From contig CM026570.1 of assembly GCA_015143295.1 (NCBI GenBank), forward strand, positions 26,977,250 to 27,041,249: 64,000 nt of DNA, given 5' to 3'. The DNA is from Tetracentron sinense (lineage: Eukaryota > Streptophyta > Magnoliopsida > Trochodendrales > Trochodendraceae). This document shows positions 42,839-54,005 of the stretch, in pieces; position 1 is the stretch's first letter, and every line of letters starts with the position of its first letter. Made by a program: the position numbers and the translations under genes. The notes below the pieces were generated by a model that was given only the letters and a program-made list of their open reading frames with translations, ran no database searches and was not told the DNA's origin.

Positions 42839-44123
42839 GGGTTATTTTGTGAAAATCCCTTAATTTTTCAGCAATTTGTAAGTACCCCTTATGTTTTGTG
42901 ATTTTGTATTACAGTCCACTACCTTTTAAAACTTTTGCAAATCCACTATTCTATCAAAAGGGTAGTTAACGAATATTAAATTTTGTATGAAATGACCTTT
43001 TTAACCTTTTTTAAATGGGTTGGATGGAACACACGCTTCTATAGGTTATCCTTCTTTTAATTGGGGTTAAGCTTAAACCTAAGGTAATATTTTTTGTAAA
43101 AAAAATATAAAAATCAAGGTTAGATGGATTAATCCTAAGGGTGAGTGAATCTTAACTACAAAAAGTGAGTGTTAAAAGGGACACTTGGCAACTTGTAGAG
43201 TCTCCTTTAACTATGGTTAAGCATAATCAACCTATGGTTAATATTTTTTTTCTAAAATCGAAGGTTAGATGCATGAAACCTAGGGGCAAGTGAATATTAA
43301 CCACTGGTAGTGGGTGTTAAAAGGGACACGTGATGGCTTGTAGATCCTCCTTTAATTGTGGTTAAGCATAATCATTCTAGGGTTAATATTTTTTTCTTCT
43401 AAGAACTTAGGTTAGATGCATGAACCCTAGGGGTAAATGAATCTTAATCATAGTTAGTGAGTGTTAAAAGGGACATGTGGCAGCTTGTAGAGCATCCTTT
43501 AACTATTCACTCACCCCTAGAACATGCATCTAACCTTGGATTTTAGAAAAAAAAATATAAACCTTAGATTGATTATGCTTAACCATAGTTAAAGGAGACT
43601 TACAAGCCACCATGTGTCCCTTTTAACACCCACTAATAGTAGTTAATTTTCGCTCACCCTTAGGATTCATGCATGGATTTTAGAAAAATATCAAAAAATA
43701 TTAACCTTAGGTTGATTATGCTTAACCATAGTTAAAAGGGGCTCTACAAGTCGTCATGTGTTTCTTTTAACACTCGCTAACTGTAGTTAAGATTCACTTA
43801 CCTTTAGGGTTCATCCATCTAACCTTTTAAGATTTAAAAAAAAAATGTTAACCTTAGGTTGATTAAACTTAACCCCAATTAAAGGGGGATAAATGAGACA
43901 CGTGGTGCCCTATAGAGGAGTGTGTTCCTTCCAAACCATTAAAAAATGTTAAAAAGGTCATTTCATACAAAAATTAACATTCATTAACTAATTTTTGGAT
44001 GAAATGGTAAATTTACAAAAGTTTTAAAAAGTTAGTGGGGGGCATAATACAAAATCACAAAACACAAGGGGGTATTTACAAGTAGTTGAAAAGGTAGGAT
44101 TTTTTTTTTTATACAAAAAACCC
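42839..44123. mobile_element. Foldback element, 1,285 bp, with internal ~146-bp units
   Basis: Both arms run from GGGTTATTTTGTGAAAATCC at the left and its degenerate inverse at the right through matching tracts (CTTATGTTTTGTGATTTTGT / ACAAAATCACAAAACACAAG; TGTATGAAATGACCTTTTTA / TAAAAAGGTCATTTCATACA). The interior has three direct units of about 146 bp (GTTAAAAGGGACAC at about 43171-43484), then three inverted units (43560-43880). The flanks TTAAAGAAA and TTTAAGAAA match at eight of nine bases, consistent with a Mutator-type 9-bp duplication. It is non-coding. Confidence 0.8.
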
Positions 44124-44149
44124 TTTAAGAAACTCAATATTATTGATAG

Positions 44150-44345
44150 ACAAATGATTTACAAGGACCCAAAAAACTATATAATTCAATATTCTTTTTA
44201 TAGAAGGAAACCTCAATCGAATCGAATCAAATTAAATCTATTATTACTAAATCTAATTAATTCAAATTCAAACCACCTTGTGATGAGATACGGTGTATAT
44301 CATCACACTTTATTATTTTACTTCATTCTTTATCACCCTCCCGCA
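44150..44345. repeat. Dispersed repeat, copy A (see 52345-52540)
   Basis: Tracts ATTTACAAGGACC, CCTCAATCGAATCGAATCAA, TACTAAATCTAATTAATTCA and CTTGTGATGAGATAC reappear in order at 52345-52540. The family is not identified; it may be retroelement-derived. Confidence 0.6.
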
Positions 44346-44664
44346 ATTGCATGATTCTTTGGAGAAAGGGCATGCAATTGGTTACAAATGTAAGTTCTTG
44401 ATTTTCCTTAATCTTTGAAATTTGTTGATCTATAGCTAGAACACTCAACCGTGCTTAGCGGTCATTGTCAGTCTGTAGAGTTTATCTTTGTCGCATCTCG
44501 TTCATTCTTATGAGTTTGTCGGAGCCACAGGGTCAGAGCCTTGTGGGGGCATGTGCTCCTGCTCAACTTTTAAAAACTAGATTTTTATTTTTTTAGGGTA
44601 TAGCAAGGGAATGGGAGCAGGTGCCCCCTAAACTTGAAAACAAGTTTTTTCTTTTTTAAGTTGG

Positions 44665-44885
44665 GAACATTTTCAATCTTGATTGAACTTGGTCCATAGG
44701 TCAACACGTGTCCCTTTTAACTCCCATTAACTACGGTTGAGATTCACTAACCCTTAGAGTTCAACAACCTAACCTTTATTTTTAGGGAAAAAAATGTAAC
44801 CCTAAGGGTTAAAAGTTCTTAATTAGAGTTAATGGGTGACTATGTAAGTGTGTTGAACTGTCCGAATTTAATCGCAATTGGACAG
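44665..44885. mobile_element. Partial copy of the foldback MITE family
   Basis: It has the core CGTGTCCCTTTTAAC, TTGAGATTCACTAACCCTTA, then AACCCTAAGGGTTAAAAGTT and AATTTAATCGCAATTGG. This is the order seen in the 37-39 kb copies. Confidence 0.6.
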
Positions 44886-44924
44886 GAACCGGAGTCGTAT
44901 ATACTAAGTTGTTTAAGTATTTAC

Positions 44925-45103
44925 TTATGTATAATCATAGGAAGGTCCTGGTTTCGACTTCTCACTCCCCCTTTGGGGCCAGCCCTACATGGGACTTTTC
45001 TAGTGTGGCGGGTTGAGGGCTCCAGTCAGCCGTCACACCCTCGGAGATTAGTCCTAACCTAAAGGGTTAGGGACACCCCGAGTTACCAAAAAAAAAAAAT
45101 TAG
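44925..45103 (+). mobile_element. SINE-like retroposon 3' part
   Basis: A GGTTTCGACTTC tract resembles the RNA polymerase III B box (GGTTCGANNCC). The conserved-looking body ends GAGTTACC followed by a 12-base A-run, as a retroposon tail. The A box and 5' end are not clear, so this may be a truncated copy. Confidence 0.4.
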
Positions 45104-45254
45104 TTGTCCCAAAAAAAAATTATACTATATTATTTAATATGGCATAGTTGTGGACAAGGGGCCAATTGTCTCCTAAACTTTTGAAAAAACAAATTTTTTT
45201 TTTTTTTTTACCATTGTTTAATTATTTAGTTGGGCATAACTATGAGGCAAGGGA

Positions 45255-47915
45255 TAGTTGTCCTGATATTCGCTTAAAAGTACTTATTTCCACTATTATC
45301 TTTTGAGGCATTGTCAAACTCTACTATGTAAACTTTCAATTTTACAAACTTTTCTATGAAGGGTTCCCTCCATTGCATAACACACACATCTCTGGTAAAA
45401 ATGGTACATTTGCATAAATTGAACATGTTTCTGAAAGTCTAGATTCAAAGTTGTTTTATGAACTTTCATTACGCGCTTAAATGTTTCAGGGTCCTAGATT
45501 AGAAGAATTTTAGGAACCAGGAATCGAAAAGCAACCATCGAAGCCCATTATTGAAGAACAAAGAATCAACATGTTACATCATTTAGAGACGGGCCAAACA
45601 TGGGCTGAGCTAGTGACTGAAGGAGGCCAAAGAAAAAAATAATATATTTCCAAGAGAAAGAGACTCAATTGATAAATATTCCATACAAGGCAAATAAAGA
45701 AACAAGCTTAATTGACAAAAGCTGGGGGAAATCATGTTAGAGACTAGGGTTCAAGACCCTTTGCTTTTTTTTTTGTTTACTTTTATTTTGTAATTTTATT
45801 TCCTCTCTATTTAATCTTAACCACTCATTCTTCTTCTACCCTAACCATCTATTTTAAATCCCTACTTTCTCTCTCTCACATGGTAACTCTAATCCCACAA
45901 TATCTTCCCATATTTTCCTTCCCCCTTTAGCTCTCCCTAAATTCCCAATTGTATCCTAATCTCTTTCTCTACAAAATCCTAACCATCCATCTCTTCTTTA
46001 TTACTAAACCCTAACCCTAATCATCCATCTCTATTAAACCCTATTCTCTTTCTAATCTAATCCTAGTCGCCCCCTCTTTCTCTCTAAACCCTAAATATAA
46101 TCCTATACAAACACCTCTAGCCTCCATCGCACAGATGGTTTCCTCTCCCCTAACTTCTCTTCTCATCCCTCTCTCTCATTTCTCAATCCCTTTTCTGTCT
46201 AAGCCTCTCAACTTCTTTTTTTCTCAACCCCTTCTCAAAAACCTCAATCGGAATACTTGCAATTACGCTTAGTATGAGTTTCTAGTTTGTTGAATTTTTC
46301 TTACGGGTGTAATGCGAGTTCAATTGTAGTTGTAAGTGACTTTTCTTTATTATAATGCAATAAGTGTTATTTTTATTTAATGTCTATTTTTAATTCAATT
46401 TATTTTATGTTCATGTCATTTAATTAGTAGATTTAATTAAATATCTCAATTTATTTTTTTAAAAAAATCTCATCGATTCCATCATTCTCATCCCTCAATC
46501 ATTTTACAATTCTCTTTTTTTTGGTTTCTTCTTTATACTAACCTGAGAGTTCACAAGTGAGGATTCGACATCCGACATGATCTTTAATTAATCCGAATCC
46601 TGCAAACACATGAGAATGGTATAGGGATTGTGTTGGATGTTGAATCTTCACTCGTGAACTATGAGATTAGTATAAAGAAGAAACCAAAAAGAAGATGAAA
46701 TTGTAAAACGATGGAGGGATAAGAATGATGGAATCGATGAGATTTTTTTTAAAAACAAGTTGAGAGATTTAATTAAATCTATTAATTAAATGATATGAAC
46801 ATAAAATAAATGAATTAAAAAGAGATATTAAGACATTGAATAAAAATAACACTCATTGCATTAAAATAAAGAAAAGTCACTTACAACTAGAATTGAACTT
46901 GCATTACATCCGTAAGAAAAATTCAGCAAACCGGAAAAACTCGCACTAAGCGTAGTTGCAAGTGTTCCGAGAGAAGTTTTTGAGAAGGAGTTGAGAAAAG
47001 AAGAGGTTGAGAGGCTTAGACAGAAAAGGGGTTGAGATATGAGAGAGAAGTTAGGGGGGAGGGAACCATCTGTGAGAGGGAGGCTAGAAGTGTTTATATA
47101 GGATCATATTTAGGGTTTAGAGAGAAAAATAGGAGAGAGAGGGGACGACTAGGATTAGATTAAAAAGAGATTAGGGTTTTAATAGAGATGGATGGTTAGA
47201 ATTAGAGTTTGGTGATAAAGAAGAGATTGATGGTTAGAATTTTGTAGAGAAAGAGATTAGAATTTTAATACAATAAAGAATTTAGGGAGAGCTAAAGGAG
47301 GAAAGAAAATATGAGAAGATATTGTAAGATTAGAGTTACCATGTGTAGAGATTTAAAATAGATGGTTAGGATAGAAGAAGAATGAGTGGCTAAAATTAAG
47401 TAGAGAAGATATAAAATTACAAAATAAAAGCAACAAAAAGAAGCAAAGGGTCTTGAACTCTGGTCTCTAACATGATCTCCCCCGGCTTTTGCCAACTAAG
47501 CTTGCTTCTTTGTTTGTCTTGTAGGAAAATGTATTATTTGCTTCTCTGGCCTCCTTCAATCACTAGCTCAACCCATGCCTGATCCGTCTCTAGATGATGT
47601 AGCATGTTGGCTCTTTAGTCTTCAATAATGGGTTTCGATGGTTGCTTTTCACTTCCTGCTTCTTGAAATTCTTCTAATCTGGGGTCCTGAAACATTAAAG
47701 CGCGTAGTGTGAGTTCATAAAAAAACTTTGAATATAGACTTTCAGAAATATGTTCAATTCATGTAAATGTACTATTTTTACCAGAAATATGCGTGTTATG
47801 CAATTGAGGGAATCCTCACATAGAAAAGTTTGTAAAATTGAAAGTTTACGTAGTAGAGTTTGACAATGTCTCAAAAGATAATAGTGAAAGTAATAGCTTT
47901 TAAGCCAATATCACC
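45255..47915. mobile_element. Giant foldback (inverted repeat), about 2.65 kb
   Basis: The left arm (about 45255-46578) and right arm (about 46627-47915) are near mirror copies separated by only about 50 bases. Corresponding tracts include GCTTAAAAGTACTTATTTCC / GTAATAGCTTTTAAGCC, GTCCTAGATTAGAAGAATTT / AAATTCTTCTAATCTGGGGT, CCTAACCATCTATTTTAAAT / ATTTAAAATAGATGGTTAGG, and near the centre AGTTCACAAGTGAGGATTCG / AATCTTCACTCGTGAACT. The arms differ by scattered substitutions and indels. No protein is encoded, and a clear target duplication was not found. Confidence 0.8.
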
Positions 47916-49888
47916 ACCCCCAAACAATATATTTCCAGTCCATGGCAGTTAGTGCGAAAAATATAGCTTAAAAGAGTTTGACACATGCTACACACTATTT
48001 TTCATTTACTCAGAGACAACTCTATTTATCAAATTATTTCAAGGATTTAAACATTATTTACAAGTTAGAATTTAGTCGATACTTTGTAGAAAGAATACAG
48101 ATGGACAATCAGCACAAAGAAAAGTTTAGATTCGTCGTGTGTTTGTGCTCAACATCATCTTTATCTGGAAGTAATATTTTTTGATCACCTCTAACACAAT
48201 ATATCTTGACCTCAATTCTCACTAGTATATCATTCAGAAGTGAATCACTCATAAATGGTGTTTATCATTTCTCTCAAGTTATATGTGAAGTGATATGTTG
48301 ATGAAAACAAAAAAATATCTCACATATATTGTCTAGAAAGGAGGACATTAGAAAATCAGAAGATCTCATGAATGAAATATCATGTCAGTTGGAACCTCAG
48401 ATCAAATTCTATAGTTTCTCTTTCTCCGTTCTCCACATTCTATGATTGAACTAACCCAGAATCAAGTAGGATTTTACTAGGTTGTATTGAGACTTGAGAT
48501 ATGTTTAGAAAAATAAGGAGTCACAGGGATTCAAAGTTCAGAGAGGATATCTCGATGTTCTTTAAAACTTTTCCTGAGGGTGTAACACCAAATCTTTTTT
48601 TCTTTCATTTTTTGTCTATTCTTTTGATCTTTTTGAGGTAACTCAATTCTTTTTCAGTTTTCCACCTTCTCTTTTCAAATTTTCTTTTCAGCTTGAAACT
48701 CACTTGATTTTTCTTTCATTTCTCAATTTCTATCTTTCATGGTGTACCCATACCAATCACTCTTTTATCCTTCTTAGAAATAGGGTCGCGAGTCATATTT
48801 CTTATCTGAATTGGGTTTTCGGTTAATGGGTTAACAAGAAAATGTTTCCATTAAAGGCTCAAATAGGGTTTCTAAAGATGCAGAATTTAAGTAAGCTAAA
48901 AAGTTTAGAAGGTTACAAACATGACCTAAATTACTTTCTAGGGTTGCACTCTCATGTCCTATATCTTGAATGGATACAGAGAAAATTCTGTTGTAATAAT
49001 CCAATATTTGATGTCTTTCAAGTTTAATGATCAAATCAAGGATTAATTAGATTTCTCAAAGGACTAAGTATGGGGTGAAATAAATTGTGAGTCAACTTGT
49101 GACTCATAATTATTTTATAACCCTTAGAAATGATGAAATGCTCAAAAGCTCACTGGGTTAGGTCTGCACAAATATTCTTCTTGGAGAGAATCTATACTTA
49201 GGACGACTCAATCTGATGTTTATTTTGTATAATTTTATGCCGAATCTGAGTTTCCTAAGTGTTTAAATCAAAAGTAGTACAACTGAACTAAGAGCTAACA
49301 TATATATCTCAAAAGATGACATCATTTTCAATAAGTAGACTGACGGTTAATTTTGTCTCATCAATGTAAAAATACTTGAAAACATTTTGAAAGTGCTAGA
49401 AAACTAAAAATTTAGAAGAAAATAAACCTAGATAATCTACCCACAAAACGTAGAGTTCTACCTCTTAGGCGGACTACAGGACAGGCTAGAAGCTTTCACA
49501 GTCTCTAAGCTCCAAAGAGTTAGCAAAAGAAAATAAATTTTTTTAAAAAAAGTCTCATAAGCAAGGAGAAAAAAAATACTAATAAGATATGTACAAAATG
49601 TATGGACGAAACGGCTTGAGAACTTAGGTGTATAAAATAAAATCGGGGCCTGCGCCTCCACCCCCATCTCCTTACACCCAAAATATTTCAAACCTGTCTA
49701 ATTTTTCTCCACAAAAATGATCAACAATTACTATTATTTTCAATCAACCACGAGTGCCCCCCACTACTAGAAAATCCTAGATATGGTTGTCTTGATCTTC
49801 TCTCAAAAGCACACGAAGTATGACCCACGATTTGAAAAAAAATAACTATTGTTGAATAGACCTTCAATAAATGATAAAAAATTGTAAG
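47916..49888. other. Intergenic sequence, nothing recognised
   Basis: AT-rich, with pyrimidine-rich tracts at 48590-48740. All frames are short and unlike known families. No repeat boundary was found. Confidence 0.5.
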
Positions 49889-50309
49889 ACATGTGTAAGC
49901 ACCCCAATTTTGCACCCTTTTAACACCGTTAACACCTTCAAATCTTCCCAAAAACCCTCTTTCAAAAACCTCTTTCCAGGTGTTTTGATTTTCAAAAATG
50001 ACCAAAGTACCCCTAGGGTGAAAAATTACCAAAATACCCTTGAAAAAATGCTAAAAAATTGTCATTGGGTTCAAAATGATTTTACAAATTTTTGATGAAT
50101 TTTGGCAATTTTTGGGATTAAATCGGATTTTAAAATGGGAAAATGACCAAAATGCCCCTAAGGTGCAAAATGACAAAAATACCCCTGAAAAATACTTCAA
50201 AACTCACTTTTTATCTAAAATATTTTTCTTGGATTTATCAGTTAAATTTCGGCTGTTTCCGGGCTCAAATCAGGCTTCAAATGCATAATATAGCTCAAAA
50301 TCACTTTTT

Positions 50310-50545
50310 AAAGCTTTATTTTGGTCGTTTATACCAAAAACAACCAGCCTTTTTTAGGCAGGTTTTGGCTGGTCGTTTTTGGCAAAAACGACCAAATTTT
50401 TTTGGTTTGTTTCGGTTTGTCGTTTATGTCATAAACGACCAAATTAATATCCGGTTATTTTGGTCTTTTCCCCCCGCAAACCGACCTACTTTCCGTCATT
50501 GCCGACCTTTTGCTTTGGTCGTTTTTCACAAAAACGACCAAAGCG
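50310..50545. repeat. Consecutive hairpin palindromes in the solo LTR upstream region
   Basis: Three near-perfect palindromes with the same stem lie at 50371-50393 (GGTCGTTTTTGG...ACGACC), 50420-50438 (TCGTTTATGTCATAAACGA) and 50513-50543 (CTTTGGTCGTTTTTC...CCAAAG, 31 bp). A fourth, imperfect one lies near 50320-50346. All are upstream of the TATA-like motif at about 50612. Confidence 0.85.
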
Positions 50546-50898
50546 AAATTTTTTCAAAAAAAAGATAGTCCCACATCGAAAATTTTGGTTTTTTTCTCAT
50601 TTTTCATCCCCTATAAAAGCCCAACCCCTTTCCTCAAAATCTCACCAATTCACTCACCCTTTCCTTGGTTTTTTAAAGTCCTATGACTTAGAAAAACCCT
50701 TGGAAAATCATTTCCCGGGTGTTCAAAGTTCAAAGTTCTTTTTCTTTTCTTTTGGAGCATCCCCTCTTTGTCCGAAAGTTCACCGTACTTTCGGGAAGGT
50801 AATCCCTCTATCCCTAATCTCGCTTTCAATTTTTTGAGCTTTATTATTAATTGCTTAAATTATGTTTTGTCTTTAAATTTTACTTTTAGACTGCTAAA

Positions 50899-51190
50899 AG
50901 CCCCGCTTAGTCGAACCTCTGCCCAAATCCCGGTTCAACACTAGCCCCGCCTAGTCGAACCCCTGTCCAGTTTACTTAAACCCGGCTTAACCTGTCAAAC
51001 CCCTGCCCGGTTTTATTTAAACCCGGCTTACCCTGTCGAACCTCTGCCCAAATCCCGGTCCAAAACTAGCCTTGCCTAGTCGAACCTCTGCCCAAATCCC
51101 GGTTCAAAACTAGCCCCGCCTAGTCGAACCTCTGCCCAAATCCCGGTTCAAAACTAGCCCGCCTAGTCGAATCCCTGTCCAAATCCCCGT
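50899..51190 (+). repeat. 44-bp tandem repeats within the solo LTR
   Basis: About six units contain AGCCCCGCCTAGTCGAACC followed by CTGCCCAAATCCCGGTTCAA. Two units have a variant CCGGCTTAACCTGTC inserted. They lie downstream of the presumed transcription start, in the R/U5 part. Confidence 0.85.
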
Positions 51191-51545
51191 CCAGAACTAG
51201 CTTAACCCTAGTTAATCCTAAATTAGACCCAGTTAATTATAGCTTAACCATAGCTAAACCCCGATTAAGCCCTAGTTAATTCTAGTTAAACCCCAGTTAA
51301 TCCTAATTAACCTCAGTTAATTATAGTTAAAACCCTAGCTTAAGCCCTAGCTAAACCCCGATTAACCCCTAGTTAATTCTAGTTAAACTCTGATTAAACC
51401 GAGTTAATTATAGTTAAAACCCTAGCTTAAGCCCTAGCTAAACCTGATTAAGCCCCAGTTAACTCTAATTAAAACCTTAGTTAAACCTTGGTTAAAACCT
51501 TAGTTAAGCTTTGATTAAACCCCAGCTGAACCCTAAAATCAATCA
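51190..51545 (+). repeat. GTTAA-type degenerate tandem repeats in the solo LTR
   Basis: Repeated CCTAGTTAATTCTAGTTAAA and CCCTAGCTTAAGCCCTAGCT tracts continue directly from the 44-bp units. Spacing is irregular, about 15-60 bp. Confidence 0.8.
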
Positions 51546-52344
51546 AGCCAAACCCTAGCTAAGCCCTCATCTGAACCTTGGTTCTATCCAGACCGGCAAA
51601 ATCCTCGCTCCTCAGCACGAGCTTAAAAGGCCACCTCGCTCCTCAATTAGGAGCAACAAACTTTTCAATCATCCACAATCCCGTCCAATCAAATCAAACC
51701 ATCAACTTCACTCCGGAACTACGTGTGGCTTGATTCCACTAACTGTGGATACGTAGGCAACCCTGATCGGGTTCAGCTCCCCTAGGATAGAATCCTTATT
51801 CCATTTCTACCCTATCCCTCCCAATTCATTTATTTCAGTCAATATTACATTGCTCAGCATATAGATCGAATTGCAAGTTTCTTATATGGTTTCCTTTATT
51901 TGATTCAAACTTAGGGAGTAGGTAACCATCTCCGGATAGGGGTTTAGGGGTGCCTAACACCTTCCCCTAACTCAACTGAATCCCTTACCCTGACCTCTGA
52001 TTTCTAGACCATGCCTTATCCAACAAATTCAGGGACCTATTTCCCTCAGAATTAGATAGGTGGCGACTCACAACTCAATTACAATTTATCACCATTCCTT
52101 ATTGGGATTTATCCTGATCGGGAAGGGAGGGTAAAATTCAGGTACTCACAACATGAGTATGAGAATTGAGGGTTGTAAGTATAGAAGTGGATGATAAGGT
52201 TTTTATTTAAAAGAAAATTAAAAGTTTCACACTCGGCGGACAGTGGTGGTACCATCCGTCAAAAAGAGAAAAACAAGAGTTAAGAAGTCACCAAATGATC
52301 GATAACCTTGATACCATAAAACAAATTTAATATTATTTATATAC

Positions 52345-52540
52345 TTGAGTGATTTACAAGGACCTAAAGAACCTTTAAATAAATAATTCGTTATTCCTTT
52401 CATACTTTTTATAAAAGAAAATCTCAATCAAATCAAATCTAATATTACTTAATCTAATTAATTCAAATTCAAATAATCTTGTGATGATATACAATCACAC
52501 TTAATTATTCTATGTCATTCTCTATCAAGTATAATCTCCT
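52345..52540. repeat. Dispersed repeat, copy B (see 44150-44345)
   Basis: It shares ATTTACAAGGACC, AATCTCAATCAAATC, CTAATTAATTCAAATTCAAA and CTTGTGATGATATAC, in order, with copy A. It lies 190 bases to the right of the solo LTR, which probably inserted into or beside this older repeat. Confidence 0.6.
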
Positions 52541-52554
52541 CCCATGGTTTTTAA

Positions 52555-52985
52555 TTTTGAAATTTGCGGCGATTTCGACCAGCCAACCCGAACCAATATC
52601 CCGAAAAATTGCGGGATTTCGACGAAATTTTGAAATCCAAAATATTAATATTTTATTAATTATGTATATAATTTATTAATATATATTAAAAATAATATTT
52701 TATTAAAATTATATATATTTATATAAATATTATTATTTTATTTTTAAAATTAATATATAAAATTTTGAAATTTCAGTAAAAATTTTGAAATATTTCAGAA
52801 GTTTAATAAAAAAAAGAAGAAAAAAACTATTTAAAAATAAAAAAAAAGCAGAATTCGGTCGAAATTCCGAAATCTTCGAAACCCAAAATTTTTGAAATTT
52901 CGATTGAAATCTGATTTTTGAAATAAACCCAGTTTCGATATCGTTGGAGTTGGCCGAAACTGAAATTTCAAACATTCTCTCCTCC
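52555..52985. repeat. AT-rich repeat with TTTCGAAATTTC-like ends
   Basis: The two GC-balanced ends (about 52560-52640 and 52855-52985) are rich in GAAATTTCG/CGAAATTTTG and flank an AT-only centre. They appear partly inverted, suggesting a decayed non-autonomous element. Boundaries are uncertain. Confidence 0.4.
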
Positions 52986-53479
52986 CAAAAACTACTATAG
53001 AGACACATATAAATTTCTAATTATAAAATGAATAAAATTAAAGAAAGAAAGAAAATAAAGAAGGATTAACTTGTCATAATAGTGAGTGTGACGGAGTCCA
53101 CACGACTCATGGGTCTACATTTCAATCATAGCTAATTGGTTCTTAATTACGTCCCGTACATTTGACGTTGACGTGGATTTGTTGGACCACGTCGTACATA
53201 TTTTTTCTCCTTAAAACTATTATTCATTATAAACTGCTATAATTGTCACTCTCACTTAATGTTCGTGAAGACACATCTCCACCTCTATACACATCTCCAC
53301 CTCTATTTCTTTTAACGATAATATTAATAAGAAATAAACTATGATAAGGAGTTCCACTTCAAGAGACAACGGGAGTAACCCAAAAATATACCTTAAAAGA
53401 ATTAGTTTGGAAATTACGGAAAAAATTTAGTCGACAGAAGTATTTATTATAACTAGTTGGTTGTGCACGTGCAAGTTTA

Positions 53480-54005
53480 TTGATTAAGGGGTATTTTTGA
53501 TATCAAATTTTTATGATTAGATGTGTTGAGTATAAAAAAAATTATGAGGGTATTATGGTATAAAATAACATCATGAGGGGCATTTTAGGGTATCACATTC
53601 TTGTTACGGGGATGCGCTTGGAAGAAAAAAAATCATGAGTATTTTGGTATCAAATTTTGTTACGAGAAACAAATCATGAGAGGTATTTTCGATATCAAAT
53701 TGAGAATAATAAAATAATGAAGGGTATTTTGGGTATCAAATTTTTGAGAATAAAAAAATCATGAGGGTGATTTTGGATATTAAATTCTTGTTACGAGACA
53801 TGTTGAGAATAAAAAAAAAATTATACAGGGTCTTTCTGTATCAAATTCTTGTTAAGGACATATTGGGAATAAGAAAATATCATGAAACATATTTTTGGTA
53901 TCAAAGTCTTGTTAAGGACGTGTTTGGTATCAAAACCTTGTAAAGGGATGTGTTTGGAATAAAAATTTCACGAGGGGTATATTTGGTATCTAACTATTTG
54001 TGATT
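53480..54005 (+). repeat. Degenerate tandem array of ~60-bp GGTATCAAATTCTTGTTA units
   Basis: About nine imperfect units contain TTTTGGTATCAAATTCTTGT then ACATGTTGAGAATAAAA and ATCATGAGGGGTA. Units vary by truncation. The array starts just after ACTAGTTGGTTGTGCACGTG. Confidence 0.8.

Larger units (their letters stand above)
49894..52150 (+). mobile_element. Solo LTR, 2,257 bp, target duplication ACATG
   Basis: It begins TGTAAGCACCCCAATTTTGC and ends TTCAGGTACTCACA, flanked by the perfect 5-bp duplication ACATG (49889-49893 and 52151-52155). A TATA-like CCCCTATAAAAGCCCAACC lies at about 50608-50627. Downstream lie 44-bp tandem repeats (50899-51190), GTTAA-rich repeats (51190-51540) and a TGGATACGTAGGCAACC block. 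No internal coding region is present, so it is a solo LTR, probably Ty3/gypsy-like by size. A diverged minus-strand relative is at about 61300-61650. Confidence 0.85.

Noticed and set aside
42840-44120. Pair of unrelated MITEs placed back to back
   Set aside because: The outer arms continue the inverted symmetry and the flanks share an 8/9 match, so one foldback element explains it better.
49871-50837. Overlapping 70-140-codon frames in the 49.9-kb LTR
   Set aside because: They lie wholly inside a solo LTR, overlap in different frames and consist of repeat-derived Phe/Lys/Asn-rich peptides.
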